Assembly: GCA_023384415.1 (NCBI GenBank)
Contig: JAHDWJ010000016.1
Coordinates: 62,001 to 126,000, forward strand
Length of the DNA: 64,000 nt
Source: Anaerolineae bacterium
GTDB lineage: Bacteria; Chloroflexota; Anaerolineae; Promineifilales; Promineifilaceae
Direction: 5' to 3'
The notes beneath the pieces were generated by a model, which saw only the letters and a list, made by a program, of their open reading frames with translations, was not told where the DNA came from and did no database searches. Positions 18,199 through 26,528 of the stretch are shown here, one piece after another. The position numbers and the translations under genes were made by a program. Positions within the stretch are counted from its first letter, which is position 1. The number at the start of each line of letters is the position of its first letter.

Positions 18199-20265
18199 AT
18201 GAGTCAGAAAGCCCGTTCCCCCCGATCCAGAAGACCGCAACCCCCCACGCGGCCGCGTACCCCAAAATCACCCTTCATCCCCCAACTGCAAGAAGTTGAA
18301 CCGGCTGCGGCCGCGTCCCAGGCCAAACAGTTCCTCACCCCAGATGTGCCCAACATCCTGGCCCTCCAGCACACCCTGGGTAACAAAGCGATCCAGCGGC
18401 TCATTGCCAACCGGCAGGGCAAAGTACAGCGCCACTGGATGCCTGGCGAACCCGAAGAAGTGCAGGCGATGCCCGCCATTCAACGCCACTGGATGCCTGG
18501 TGAACCAGAAGAAGTCCAGGCGAAACGAGTACAGCGGGAAGGAGAGGAAGATGAATTACAGCCAAAACCGGCGGTTGGGTTGAGCCGGGCGTTTGGGGGG
18601 CCAGGCCACCTCCAGCGGCGGGCGATGGTGCAGCAGACGATTAACCATCATTTGTGGGGGAACGCGGCCGCAACTCCCACCATCCAAACCTGGAAAAAAG
18701 GGGAAGTATCAGAGGGTACCACCAAAGGAGACATTACCCTGGGGCAGCACAAAGATGTTGGTACCAAGACCACTGGCTGGCAAACCGCTACCCCTACCGT
18801 TGGCCCTGGGGATAAATCTGGTTTCAAATTAGGGGAAGAACGTACTCCAGCCACCTTTTCCGGCCCCATCACGTTTAATCAGGTTGAACTCCCGGCGGAT
18901 GGCAAATCGGTGGTTCAGGGAACGGCTAAATGGACGCCGACGACGCGCAGCCTCAAATGGGGCTTTGTGGGCAATGATTATGGCAGTACGGTCACAGATA
19001 CCGGCCAAATCAAAGTCGGAGATAATACCCAAGGCAATGAGAGTGTTAAACTCCAGGTCAAAGCAGAAGATGCGGCGGATGGATCCGCCTTTACTACTGG
19101 CTTTATAACCCTGTATGACGCCAAGTTTTATCAGGCCAAACTGGATTTTCCCAAATTTGCGGCCGGGACATACAGCTACCCTAACTTCACTATCGGGCTA
19201 AATGGTAAATTTGATCTGGATTACCAGCCGGCCGCCAACCGGGCCAATGTGACGGTAAAGGTAAAATTCGCCTTCCCCGATGAGGATTTATCTAAAATGG
19301 GATTGGGTGAGATGGCCAACGCTATCATCAGCCAGGTGCAGCGGCAGCAGCAATTTGTTAATCAGATCGCGGCCCAATGGAGCGGCCGCTACCAGTTCAA
19401 GAATGTCCGCGAACCGCAAACTATCTGGAGCAAACTTAATCCGGTGGATGTAAAAGTCAATGTAACAGCGGTACAGAGCGACCAACATTTCACCGTAAAC
19501 CTGTACTCCAAGACCAAAGGGCGGGCTAACGTAGGTGGGGGACAGGTCCACATGTTCGCCGGCAGTGATGTACCCAAGCCAGCCTTTAACCCCGGCACCG
19601 CTCAGGGAGAGCTGCTCCGGGTGCGGCGTAATACACCCACCCCCATTTTATTTGCGAATAACTCCGCCGATGTGCCGGGCGACGCGGCCGCGAAGCTGCA
19701 ATTCCTGGGCACTTACTTAAGCCGCATCAACAACCCCAAATTTGAAATAACCATCACCGGTCATGCCAGCGCCACCGGCAATAAAACCCAAAATCAGAAA
19801 CTATCTGAGCAGCGTGCCCAAAACGTGGCGGCCATTTTAACCGGTGCCGGTGTAACCCAACACAAGCTCCAACCCAGCGGCGTGGGTCAGACCGGGGCCA
19901 CGGCCGAAGACCAATGGCGCAAAGTTGAAATTGCCAGCGCTACCCCGGTTGGCTGGCAAAATATGCAAGACACCACCGCCCATGAATTTGGTCACATGAT
20001 CGGCCTGGGGGATGAATATTTAGGCAACGATCCCACCCAAACCCTGGCAACCCATTACGATCTGGTGGCTAAAGCGTTTGGCAAAGATTACGCCGATCAG
20101 GTCGCCAAACGGGGCGATACGGATTATGCCAGTATCATGGAAGGGGGGGATGATGTTCGCATTCAACATTATGTCACCTTCTGGTCAGCTCTGGCGGAAA
20201 CAACCCAAAAAGCGGCCCTGCCTGATCCAAAATTTGGCTACGATGATTGGAAATTTATTGGCTAG
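18199..20265 (+). CDS. Putative eCIS effector: OmpA-like domain plus metzincin-like metallopeptidase
   Basis: 688 residues. The basic, Pro-rich N-terminus is followed by LQHTLGNKAIQRLI (about 57-70) and an acidic tandem repeat, QRHWMPGEPEEVQA twice (18427-18468 and 18481-18522, period 54 bp). This LQ..xGNxxVQRL plus QR..EEEVQ pattern is typical of DUF4157-type cargo of extracellular contractile injection systems. The middle is a beta-rich region of unknown family. An OmpA-like domain (about 480-575) has FANNSADVPGDA, ITITGHASATGN and LSEQRAQNVA. The C-terminus has HEFGHMIGLGDEY with H595, E596, H599, G602 and D605, a HExxHxxGxxD zinc signature. There is no signal peptide. ATG 18199 has GGGAG seven bases upstream; ATG 18136 is less likely. 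The effector role is inference. Confidence 0.75.
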   Translation: MSQKARSPRSRRPQPPTRPRTPKSPFIPQLQEVEPAAAASQAKQFLTPDVPNILALQHTLGNKAIQRLIANRQGKVQRHWMPGEPEEVQAMPAIQRHWMPGEPEEVQAKRVQREGEEDELQPKPAVGLSRAFGGPGHLQRRAMVQQTINHHLWGNAAATPTIQTWKKGEVSEGTTKGDITLGQHKDVGTKTTGWQTATPTVGPGDKSGFKLGEERTPATFSGPITFNQVELPADGKSVVQGTAKWTPTTRSLKWGFVGNDYGSTVTDTGQIKVGDNTQGNESVKLQVKAEDAADGSAFTTGFITLYDAKFYQAKLDFPKFAAGTYSYPNFTIGLNGKFDLDYQPAANRANVTVKVKFAFPDEDLSKMGLGEMANAIISQVQRQQQFVNQIAAQWSGRYQFKNVREPQTIWSKLNPVDVKVNVTAVQSDQHFTVNLYSKTKGRANVGGGQVHMFAGSDVPKPAFNPGTAQGELLRVRRNTPTPILFANNSADVPGDAAAKLQFLGTYLSRINNPKFEITITGHASATGNKTQNQKLSEQRAQNVAAILTGAGVTQHKLQPSGVGQTGATAEDQWRKVEIASATPVGWQNMQDTTAHEFGHMIGLGDEYLGNDPTQTLATHYDLVAKAFGKDYADQVAKRGDTDYASIMEGGDDVRIQHYVTFWSALAETTQKAALPDPKFGYDDWKFIG

Positions 20266-20279
20266 CAGAGGCCAACATT

Positions 20280-20732
20280 ATGCTTATTCAAGACGACGAC
20301 CATCACGATACCCGGCTGCAACGACGTATCATCTCTCCCTTGCCAGAGGGGGTGCTGCTCCGTTTTCAGGCCATTAACCGGGGCAAAGACCCCTCATACA
20401 ATTATTATTGGCAGTTGCACGAGGATGGCCGCTGGTTTCATGTCTGGCATTCCGGCGACACAACTGAATGGCAAACACCGTTCGATACCCCCTTGCCCGA
20501 TGAGCCAACCACAATATTCCCTGAACCTGTCATGCACCAGATTCGAGAACAGTTGGTTGAGGCGCAATTGATGGATCAACCCAGGTATCAACAAGATGCA
20601 ACGGTTGAAGATGGCAGCTACTATGTCGTAACGGCACGGCAAAATGAACAGGTTTATGAAATCATTTATGAGGCCGTTTCCCCCCCGCTTGTAGCTTTCC
20701 TGGAGAAGCTGATTCATCAATATGGCTACTAA
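20280..20732 (+). CDS. Emfourin-like small protein, possible inhibitor of the upstream peptidase
   Basis: 150 residues, acidic, no signal or membrane segment. The layout is a strand-rich N-terminal half (PLPEGVLLRFQAINRG, YYWQLHEDGRWFHVW), a helix (VMHQIREQLVEAQLMDQP), then YYVVTARQNEQVYEIIYEAV and a closing helix PLVAFLEKLIHQY. This order resembles emfourin inhibitors encoded beside M4 peptidases, though the RSGGF signature is not clear. It begins 14 bp after the metzincin-like gene and overlaps the next gene by 11 bp, so it is translated with them. I propose self-protection against, or control of, the protease; an unrelated role is possible. GAGG lies upstream of the chosen ATG. Confidence 0.6.
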   Translation: MLIQDDDHHDTRLQRRIISPLPEGVLLRFQAINRGKDPSYNYYWQLHEDGRWFHVWHSGDTTEWQTPFDTPLPDEPTTIFPEPVMHQIREQLVEAQLMDQPRYQQDATVEDGSYYVVTARQNEQVYEIIYEAVSPPLVAFLEKLIHQYGY

Positions 20733-21837
20733 CCCGTTAACCCCCTGGAGCAGTATAGCCGCCGGTGTTGTGCCGGTGGTCTCACGCCCGTTGAATTATC
20801 AGGAAGCCCTAACCTCGCCTTGTGCTTCTTGTGGTACGGCCCCTTGCTGCACCCATCTTCCCCTGCACACGTTTCAGGTGACAAACCTGCTGGAACTAGA
20901 CCACGCCGTTTACCTGTTGAACTTCGACCGCATTCAATTAGGGCTGTCCGCCTCGGGGGAGTGGAGTGTTTACTATGTGCATCCCTGCCGCTTCTTGAAC
21001 CGGCAAGATTTTACCTGTACGGTTCACAACAGTCCTACCCAGCCGCAAATTTGTGTGCAATATAACCCGTATAACTGCTGGTATAAACGGGTCTTTAATC
21101 ATACGGTTAGCCAGGAGTTTCTCATTATTGATCGGGAGCGGATGGATTTTGTCTTGCAGCATATCGTTCTAGATGAGAACCGGCAAATTACGGCGGTGCC
21201 AGATTGGCCCAGTATGGTGACGGCTATGGCGGAGATGGGCAGCCAACCCAACAGCCGCACCCCGGAGCCGGATTTGCATGATGCGGCCTGGCAAGGGTGG
21301 GAGGAGATGGTTTTACACCCCAACGGCGCGGCCGCGCCGTCTCCCACACCTCAAAGTTACGACGCCATTCAGGACCCTTGCACCGGCTGTGCCGCTTATT
21401 GCTGCAAAACATTGGTCTTCCCACACGGTTTCCCCACTAGTGCTACCAACCTGGATTATTACCGTTTTTGCCTCGGTTTTCCGGGGGTAGAGCTTGGTAT
21501 TTCCGATGAAGGGTGGTCAGTTATTGTCAAGACAACTTGTCGCCATCTGACGGATGAGAACCGGTGTGGGGTATATGGGCAGGCGGTGCGGCCGCTTATC
21601 TGCAAATATTATGACGCCTGGAAATGTACCTACCGGGTTCAATTTGGCCTGCCCCGCCCGGAGAAATTTTTACGGGTACGTCTGGAACAGTTCCCCTGGC
21701 TGGCAGAATGTTTTCCGTTTGATGAGCACGGCCGCATTACCGCCATGCCTGCTGCAGAACAGATTCGCCAGCATATCGAAAGCTGTTGGCAAGCGGCCGG
21801 CCACCTGCCGGTAATACAACATAACCACAGCCCTTGA
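20722..21837 (+). CDS. Double YkgJ-type cysteine-cluster protein
   Basis: 371 residues with two copies of a YkgJ/CxxCxxxCC metal-binding domain. Copy 1 (about 33-120) has CASCGTAPCC, a VHPCRFL segment, FTCTVH and CVQYNPYNCW. Copy 2 (about 215-305) has CTGCAAYCC, KTTCRHL, NRCGVYG and CKYYDAWKC. Family members bind Fe or Zn, and some proteins of this group modify partner proteins. The ATG overlaps the previous gene by 11 bp, implying coupled translation. Located between two putative eCIS effectors, it may load metal on, mature or protect them; that is inference from position. No signal peptide. Confidence 0.8.
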   Translation: MATNPLTPWSSIAAGVVPVVSRPLNYQEALTSPCASCGTAPCCTHLPLHTFQVTNLLELDHAVYLLNFDRIQLGLSASGEWSVYYVHPCRFLNRQDFTCTVHNSPTQPQICVQYNPYNCWYKRVFNHTVSQEFLIIDRERMDFVLQHIVLDENRQITAVPDWPSMVTAMAEMGSQPNSRTPEPDLHDAAWQGWEEMVLHPNGAAAPSPTPQSYDAIQDPCTGCAAYCCKTLVFPHGFPTSATNLDYYRFCLGFPGVELGISDEGWSVIVKTTCRHLTDENRCGVYGQAVRPLICKYYDAWKCTYRVQFGLPRPEKFLRVRLEQFPWLAECFPFDEHGRITAMPAAEQIRQHIESCWQAAGHLPVIQHNHSP

Positions 21838-21843
21838 GAGATT

Positions 21844-23313
21844 ATGAAAAAATCAATCCCCACCCGTCTTGGTCAGGCTAATCTGACCGCTAAACCCCCT
21901 CCCTCAATGCTGATTGCCAATCGGCAAATCCAAACCAATCGCTCGTTAACCCAATTTATTGGTCCGGCCGTTCCTATGCTGAGACAGACCACAACGCGGC
22001 CGCAGCAGCAGGCCGCGTTGTTACAAATGCAGGTCCAGATGGGTAATGCCTTTGTCCAACGGTGGCTAAATGACAATAGAAAAAACCCAATCATTCAAAG
22101 ACAATGCCCCTGTCAGGAAAGAGATGAGAGTGAAGGGGAATGCCCTACTTGCAGTCAACGAAAAATTCAACGATTTACGGGCATCATCCAACGGGAAAAC
22201 GGGAGCGGTGAGGCGAGCTATGAACACAACTGGGGTCGCCTGGAACGGTTAAGCGAATTAAGAATTGCCATTGAAGATGAAACCGAAAACAGCTTGCAAA
22301 CCCGGGCCAGCCTGGAGTCAATAGCTGAGACCTCTTCAGAAGAGCAGATTAAGTTAGAAACAGATCTCAACAAAAGCCGACTAGCTCTTATCCCTTTAAT
22401 TGAAGAGCGAGTGGGTTTGCTTAAAGAAGAAATTGGCTCCCTCAACTCACACCTTAGTGTAGCGGAGCAGGTCAGTTCACCAGATAACGATAATGCGACG
22501 ATGATGGCTGAGTTAGAAAAATGGAAAAAGGAGTTACAGCAACATCTGGAGCATCTGCGGCCGCTAAAAATGTGGCACATGCGGCAGCAAATAAGTGACA
22601 TCAATGAACAATTAGCGGCCATTGAGGCCGAATTGGCGCCACTGGGTAAAATAAAGGGCACGCCAGATCCAACTACCCAATTATTGCTTGAGCGCAAAGC
22701 CGATTTAGAAAAACAGAAAGAACAACTCGCCAAAGCCCTCACAGCCGATGCTGTTGAATATGAACAATTTGATAAGCGATGGGGTGCCAAACGGTATGGG
22801 GTAAAAGAAGAATGTGGTTCGATCAAATCATCCGGCTGTGGGCCAACCACCCTGGCTATTATACTTAATCATCTTTATCGCGAAGACCCGGAGAATTTAG
22901 CCGCTCATGGGCGTATGGAGATTGTAACCCCGGAAGAAACCGCTACTTATGCGGAAACAAATGGTCGTGTTTGTGGCAATGGCACGAGTGGTAATACTAT
23001 GGTAACAAACGTGCCAACTCAATGGCCCGGCTTTGCTGGTGAACGTTTAGACATAAAGCAAGCCACTAGTGAGTTACGCAACGGCAACTTGATCATTTTC
23101 CTTTGCCGGAACTGCACGGGCAAGAAGAAGCGGGGTGGCAGTAAAAGCTATAAGGGGCATTTTATGGTTTTAAGCGGCGTTAATGGTTCCGGGCGAAAGG
23201 CGGTCTATGATGTATTAGACCCAGGGGCCAACGAACGAGCTGATATTGCTACCATAAGCTATGAAAATTTGAACAGCAACAATGCCGGTTTTTGGATTGT
23301 GCGCCGCAAATAA
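21844..23313 (+). CDS. Putative eCIS effector: coiled coil plus C39-like cysteine protease
   Basis: 489 residues. The N-terminus (LLQMQVQMGNAFVQRWL, about 59-75) and QRQCPCQERDESEGECPTC with following QRKIQR match the GNxxVQR and Cys-pair/EEE features of DUF4157-type eCIS proteins. A long charged coiled coil follows (about 125-295). The C-terminal 190 residues look like a Peptidase_C39_2/papain-like domain: FDKRWGAKRYG, SSGCGPTTLAI with C332, GHFMVLSGV with H439, and DVLDPG with D459. No signal peptide. It follows the YkgJ gene after 6 bp in the same direction. Likely a delivered protease or peptidoglycan endopeptidase. A secreted non-eCIS role is the alternative. Confidence 0.72.
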   Translation: MKKSIPTRLGQANLTAKPPPSMLIANRQIQTNRSLTQFIGPAVPMLRQTTTRPQQQAALLQMQVQMGNAFVQRWLNDNRKNPIIQRQCPCQERDESEGECPTCSQRKIQRFTGIIQRENGSGEASYEHNWGRLERLSELRIAIEDETENSLQTRASLESIAETSSEEQIKLETDLNKSRLALIPLIEERVGLLKEEIGSLNSHLSVAEQVSSPDNDNATMMAELEKWKKELQQHLEHLRPLKMWHMRQQISDINEQLAAIEAELAPLGKIKGTPDPTTQLLLERKADLEKQKEQLAKALTADAVEYEQFDKRWGAKRYGVKEECGSIKSSGCGPTTLAIILNHLYREDPENLAAHGRMEIVTPEETATYAETNGRVCGNGTSGNTMVTNVPTQWPGFAGERLDIKQATSELRNGNLIIFLCRNCTGKKKRGGSKSYKGHFMVLSGVNGSGRKAVYDVLDPGANERADIATISYENLNSNNAGFWIVRRK

Positions 23314-23319
23314 TTTGAT

Positions 23320-24249
23320 TCATCCCACCACCAACCGGGTCTTCTGCCGGGCCAGGGTGATGGTGGCCTGGGTGCCGGCGTTGAAGGCCAGGTAATCGGC
23401 GGCTACCCCATCGCTGAAGATGACTCCCCCTTCGGCCATCTGGGATTCTAGCTGAAGCGGTGTGTCAGAGGTGACGCGGCCGCACACCACCCCCGCGGCT
23501 GATGTTTTGCTGACAAACGGCTCCCGTACCACAAAATATAACTCATTCGTTTCCCAATTGGCCTGCGGCCGCGTCAACCCTTCCCCCATCTCACCCCCAA
23601 ACCCACGCAGCATCCCATTAGCCATATTAAACAGGCTGCTTAACCACCCCGTTGCCCCGGCCCCGGTAGAGACAATAATGCCGCTAGATGAATGGCTCTC
23701 CTGCTGCCCGGCAAACGCCAGCCGGTACCGGGCGGATACATGATCCTGCCGCCCGATAAACAGATCATTAAACGCCAGCAGCCGCTGCCCATCGTTCAGA
23801 ACCGCCTCAGCCATGGTGATGGGGCGGATGGCAGCCTGGTTTTGTAGAAGTTTACGCACAACGGCCTGAGCCTGAGCCACCTTAAACGGCAGCAGGACCC
23901 CGTCAATATGTTGAGGGTCTGGGTTGATGGCGACGAGGGGCTGCCCATCCAGATATTTGGCCGTATTGACCACCAGCCCATCAATGCCAATGGTAATTAC
24001 CAGGTCTGTTTCAGCAAAAAGGAAGTTGGGCAGAAAGGTGCGCTCAATGATCTGCATTTTAAGCAGCCCTTGCAAGGCAGCTTTGAGCTGGGTTAGCGAT
24101 TGATGGTACGTTTCATGCTCTCGTTCATACAGACTGAAATCGCCGCCGCTGTGTTGGATATAAAACCGGGCTTGCGGCCGCGTATTAAACCGTTCCACCA
24201 ACTCTTCTAACCGGGTCTTCCGGGTTACTAAGACAATTTTTTCGTACAT
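23320..24249 (-). CDS. NAD kinase-like protein (ATP-NAD/AcoX fold)
   Basis: 309 residues. ETDLVITIGIDGLVVNTAKYL corresponds to the GGDG loop, VAINPDPQHIDGVLLPF to the NAD-binding turn, FNDLFIG to the NE/D motif, and GIIVSTGAGATGW to the phosphate loop. The fold therefore looks like NAD kinase or a related lipid/sugar kinase. Odd: the canonical GGDG reads GIDG, which keeps the catalytic Asp but loses one glycine, so substrate or activity may differ. It is convergent with the effector cluster (6-bp gap). A second, canonical NAD kinase would be expected elsewhere in the genome. Confidence 0.7.
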   Translation of the reverse strand: MYEKIVLVTRKTRLEELVERFNTRPQARFYIQHSGGDFSLYEREHETYHQSLTQLKAALQGLLKMQIIERTFLPNFLFAETDLVITIGIDGLVVNTAKYLDGQPLVAINPDPQHIDGVLLPFKVAQAQAVVRKLLQNQAAIRPITMAEAVLNDGQRLLAFNDLFIGRQDHVSARYRLAFAGQQESHSSSGIIVSTGAGATGWLSSLFNMANGMLRGFGGEMGEGLTRPQANWETNELYFVVREPFVSKTSAAGVVCGRVTSDTPLQLESQMAEGGVIFSDGVAADYLAFNAGTQATITLARQKTRLVVG

Positions 24250-24416
24250 ATTGAGTTTCCCCGCTGCCTCAGTTACAAGTTAAAGGTTCATCCGGCACTG
24301 TTTCTATAAGCTCTCATCCCCATCGCCAATGGCGTTTACGAATATCCAGGTTTTCACGGGCCGTGTGGACAAAATGAGTAACCATTGGGGATGTGGTTTC
24401 ATCTGATTCCTGTCTA

Positions 24417-24715
24417 TCATCCCCACACCCTATTCACAGCATATTTATCAAAGATGGTATCGCTGCTGATCAACGGAATTTGCTCAACAATGGATTGGGC
24501 GATTAATAGGCAATCAAATGGGTCACGATGGTGAAAGGGAAGGAAAAGTAAATGTTCTAAATGCACAGGTCGAATGGGGAGTAATTCAATATCGTTTAGG
24601 AAAATATGTTGTTGCATAAAAGGGCGGAACGGTAAAGATTCTGTGTCGCACGACTTAGCCTGGGGTTGTCATCAATGAACTATAAAAACGTGTGGGTATC
24701 CAGAATAAGCTTCAT
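24417..24715 (-). pseudogene. Decayed VapC (PIN-domain) toxin
   Basis: The start at 24715 reads MKLILDTHTFL and then a TAG stop where relatives have Trp, followed by FIDDNPRLS: a W12-to-stop change. Beyond that the sequence is shortened and shifts frame. From about 24617 to 24417 another frame gives LEHLLFLPFHHRDPFDCLLIAQ and LISSDTIFDKYAV, the C-terminal half of a VapC PIN domain. At least one nonsense mutation and an internal deletion or frameshift disable it. Its ATG overlaps the antitoxin stop (ATGA), as in intact vapBC operons. Confidence 0.75.
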
Positions 24716-24932
24716 CTCATATATTCCGCAAAATCTACTAATGGCGCGTCAAAATCCTCACTCATTTTGATTTGTCCTTTAGCGCTACCGCGGCGACGGC
24801 CAGGCTGATTGATTCGCGTGATTTTTAGCCCTGGCTGATCATCTCGAGTGATGACAATCTCTTCACCTGCCAGGGCATTTTTATTAAGTGCAGCCAGTTG
24901 GTTTTAACTTTTTCTAATTCAATGTATACCAT
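24712..24932 (-). pseudogene. Frameshifted Phd/VapB-type antitoxin
   Basis: Starts MVYIELEKVK at 24932. A one-base shift after about ten codons then breaks the frame. The downstream frame reads QLAALNKNALAGEEIVITRD, then DQPGLKITRINQPGRRRG and ends ...DFAEYMR at 24712. The EEIVITRD core is typical of Phd/YefM-family antitoxins, which repress their own operon and neutralise the toxin. Gene order and the four-base overlap with the vapC remnant show that the pair was once functional. Confidence 0.7.
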
Positions 24933-24984
24933 GTTGATACCGCTCCTGTTTCCAACCTCATTATAACATATCCATTCTTATCTT

Positions 24985-26280
24985 TTAGCGAGCCAATATT
25001 TGCCGGGCAGCGCGTTGGCCGGAGAGGTAAGCCCCATGGACGGTGGCGGAGTAGTTGGCGATGGTAGCTTCACCAGCAAAGAAGACGCGGCCGCTAATCG
25101 GTTCAGCCAGAAGGTCACGATCCCAGTTGCGGGCCCCAACCCCAGGTGAGGAGTATGCCCCCCGGGCGAACGGGTCGGCCCCCCAGCGGGTGATGAGCCA
25201 ATCGGTCGGGGCGGGGATGTCTGGCCCATACAGGGTGCGTAAGGTGTGCATCGCGGCCGCGACAATTGCCTCATCTCCCATTTTCTCAATGGCTAACCCA
25301 TAGGTGCCCCCGTTGAAGCAGAGTAAGATAGGCTGCCCGATTACCCGGTACATATTCACATATTCGGCCCACTCCCCTTTGTTGGCGGCCATATACCCCA
25401 ACAAATCAGCCTCTTTATCCCAAAAAACGGTGGGGAAGCGTAAATAAAGTTTGTTGAGAACGCCAAAGCCCAGTTTTTGTAGGGCATCTTGTTTGGTCTG
25501 GGGGAGCGGCGGCCTAAATTGTACGGTGCCGTGCTGCAACACCCCCAAAGGCAGGGTGACAATGACCTGCGCGGCCGCGAACTCACCCCCATTGGTTATC
25601 ACCCGCACCCCGTTCTGATCATAAATCACCTGTGAGACCACCTGGTTCAGCCGAATATCTAACCCAACCGCCAACACCTGCACCAGCCAATCATATCCCC
25701 CAGGAAACAGCACGTCATCCCCAGGAAACTCCTCATCCTCATCCCAATACCGGAGAGACATCTGGCTGATGTCGTTAGCATATTCATGTTCGATGAGGGT
25801 GTTGAGAGCGTAGTTCAACTGACGCTGCCGGGTGGCGGTTAAAGGTTCACCGGCCAGTACCTGGTTGATCCCTTCCTGGAGAGAGATGTCGTTCTCCAGC
25901 CCGTCTCCCAGGTCTGCGGCCGCGGTCAGCAATTGTTCTACCCATTTCTCCAGTTCCGCCTGCTCAGATGGGGTGACACGGCGGCCATCCCAATCATACA
26001 AAACCAGGTTATCATAATCGGTTGTAACCGTCTCCACCCCCAGTTCAGAGGCCAATTGGGCGATGGGGTTGCCGCGTACCCCATGAATCCACGACGCCCC
26101 CAGATCAAGTGGAATATCGGCCCAGGTGCGGTCTGTCCAGACGCGGCCGCCAATTCGGTCACGCCCTTCCAACACCAACACCTGAACCCCTGCCTCATGC
26201 AAGTGATGCGCGGCCGCTAACCCCGCTACCCCCGCCCCAATCACAATCACTTGAACCGACCCATCCTCACGACTCATCAC
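24985..26280 (-). CDS. FAD-dependent amine oxidase
   Basis: 431 residues. The N-terminal Rossmann motif VIVIGAGVAGLAAAHHLHEAG and the following EGRDRIGGRVWT bind FAD. LDLGASWIHGVRGNP is the substrate/FAD loop. The C-terminus has FFAGEATIANYSATVHGAYLSG, the second FAD-contact motif of flavin amine oxidases. The whole is closest to polyamine or flavin monoamine oxidases that oxidise primary or secondary amines to imines with release of hydrogen peroxide. No signal peptide, so probably cytoplasmic. The substrate cannot be inferred from neighbours. Two adjacent ATG codons open the frame. Six GCGGCCGC copies lie in it, one of the densest genes. Confidence 0.88.
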   Translation of the reverse strand: MMSREDGSVQVIVIGAGVAGLAAAHHLHEAGVQVLVLEGRDRIGGRVWTDRTWADIPLDLGASWIHGVRGNPIAQLASELGVETVTTDYDNLVLYDWDGRRVTPSEQAELEKWVEQLLTAAADLGDGLENDISLQEGINQVLAGEPLTATRQRQLNYALNTLIEHEYANDISQMSLRYWDEDEEFPGDDVLFPGGYDWLVQVLAVGLDIRLNQVVSQVIYDQNGVRVITNGGEFAAAQVIVTLPLGVLQHGTVQFRPPLPQTKQDALQKLGFGVLNKLYLRFPTVFWDKEADLLGYMAANKGEWAEYVNMYRVIGQPILLCFNGGTYGLAIEKMGDEAIVAAAMHTLRTLYGPDIPAPTDWLITRWGADPFARGAYSSPGVGARNWDRDLLAEPISGRVFFAGEATIANYSATVHGAYLSGQRAARQILAR

Positions 26281-26389
26281 GGCTCCTGTTTCGGCGAACT
26301 ATTTATCCGTAGATTAAGGCAGATTTTGGGGATTACGCTAGGAAAAATCTGCGCCAATCCCTGAAATGTACGGATGAAAAGTAGATTTG

Positions 26390-26453
26390 TCCACAGATGT
26401 CACAGATAGACACAGATTTGTTTTTATCTGTGAAAATCGGTGTCATCTGTGGA
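26390..26453. repeat. CACAGAT foldback element
   Basis: Begins TCCACAGATG and ends with its exact complement CATCTGTGGA, with further CACAGAT units between. Related copies are at 39483-39528 and 58850-58907, and partial ones near 27640 and 35803. Confidence 0.75.
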
Positions 26454-26528
26454 TCAGCGCTTGTTTTCCGTCCAACAATTTGAGTTATACGGCACTAATG
26501 GGCGGTCGGCGGTCAAAAATCTGTTTGC

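Noticed and set aside
24303..24400. Short minus-strand frame ending ENLDIRKRHWRWG
   Set aside because: Looks peptide-like, but the only ATG gives about 23 residues and no ribosome site or homology is visible.
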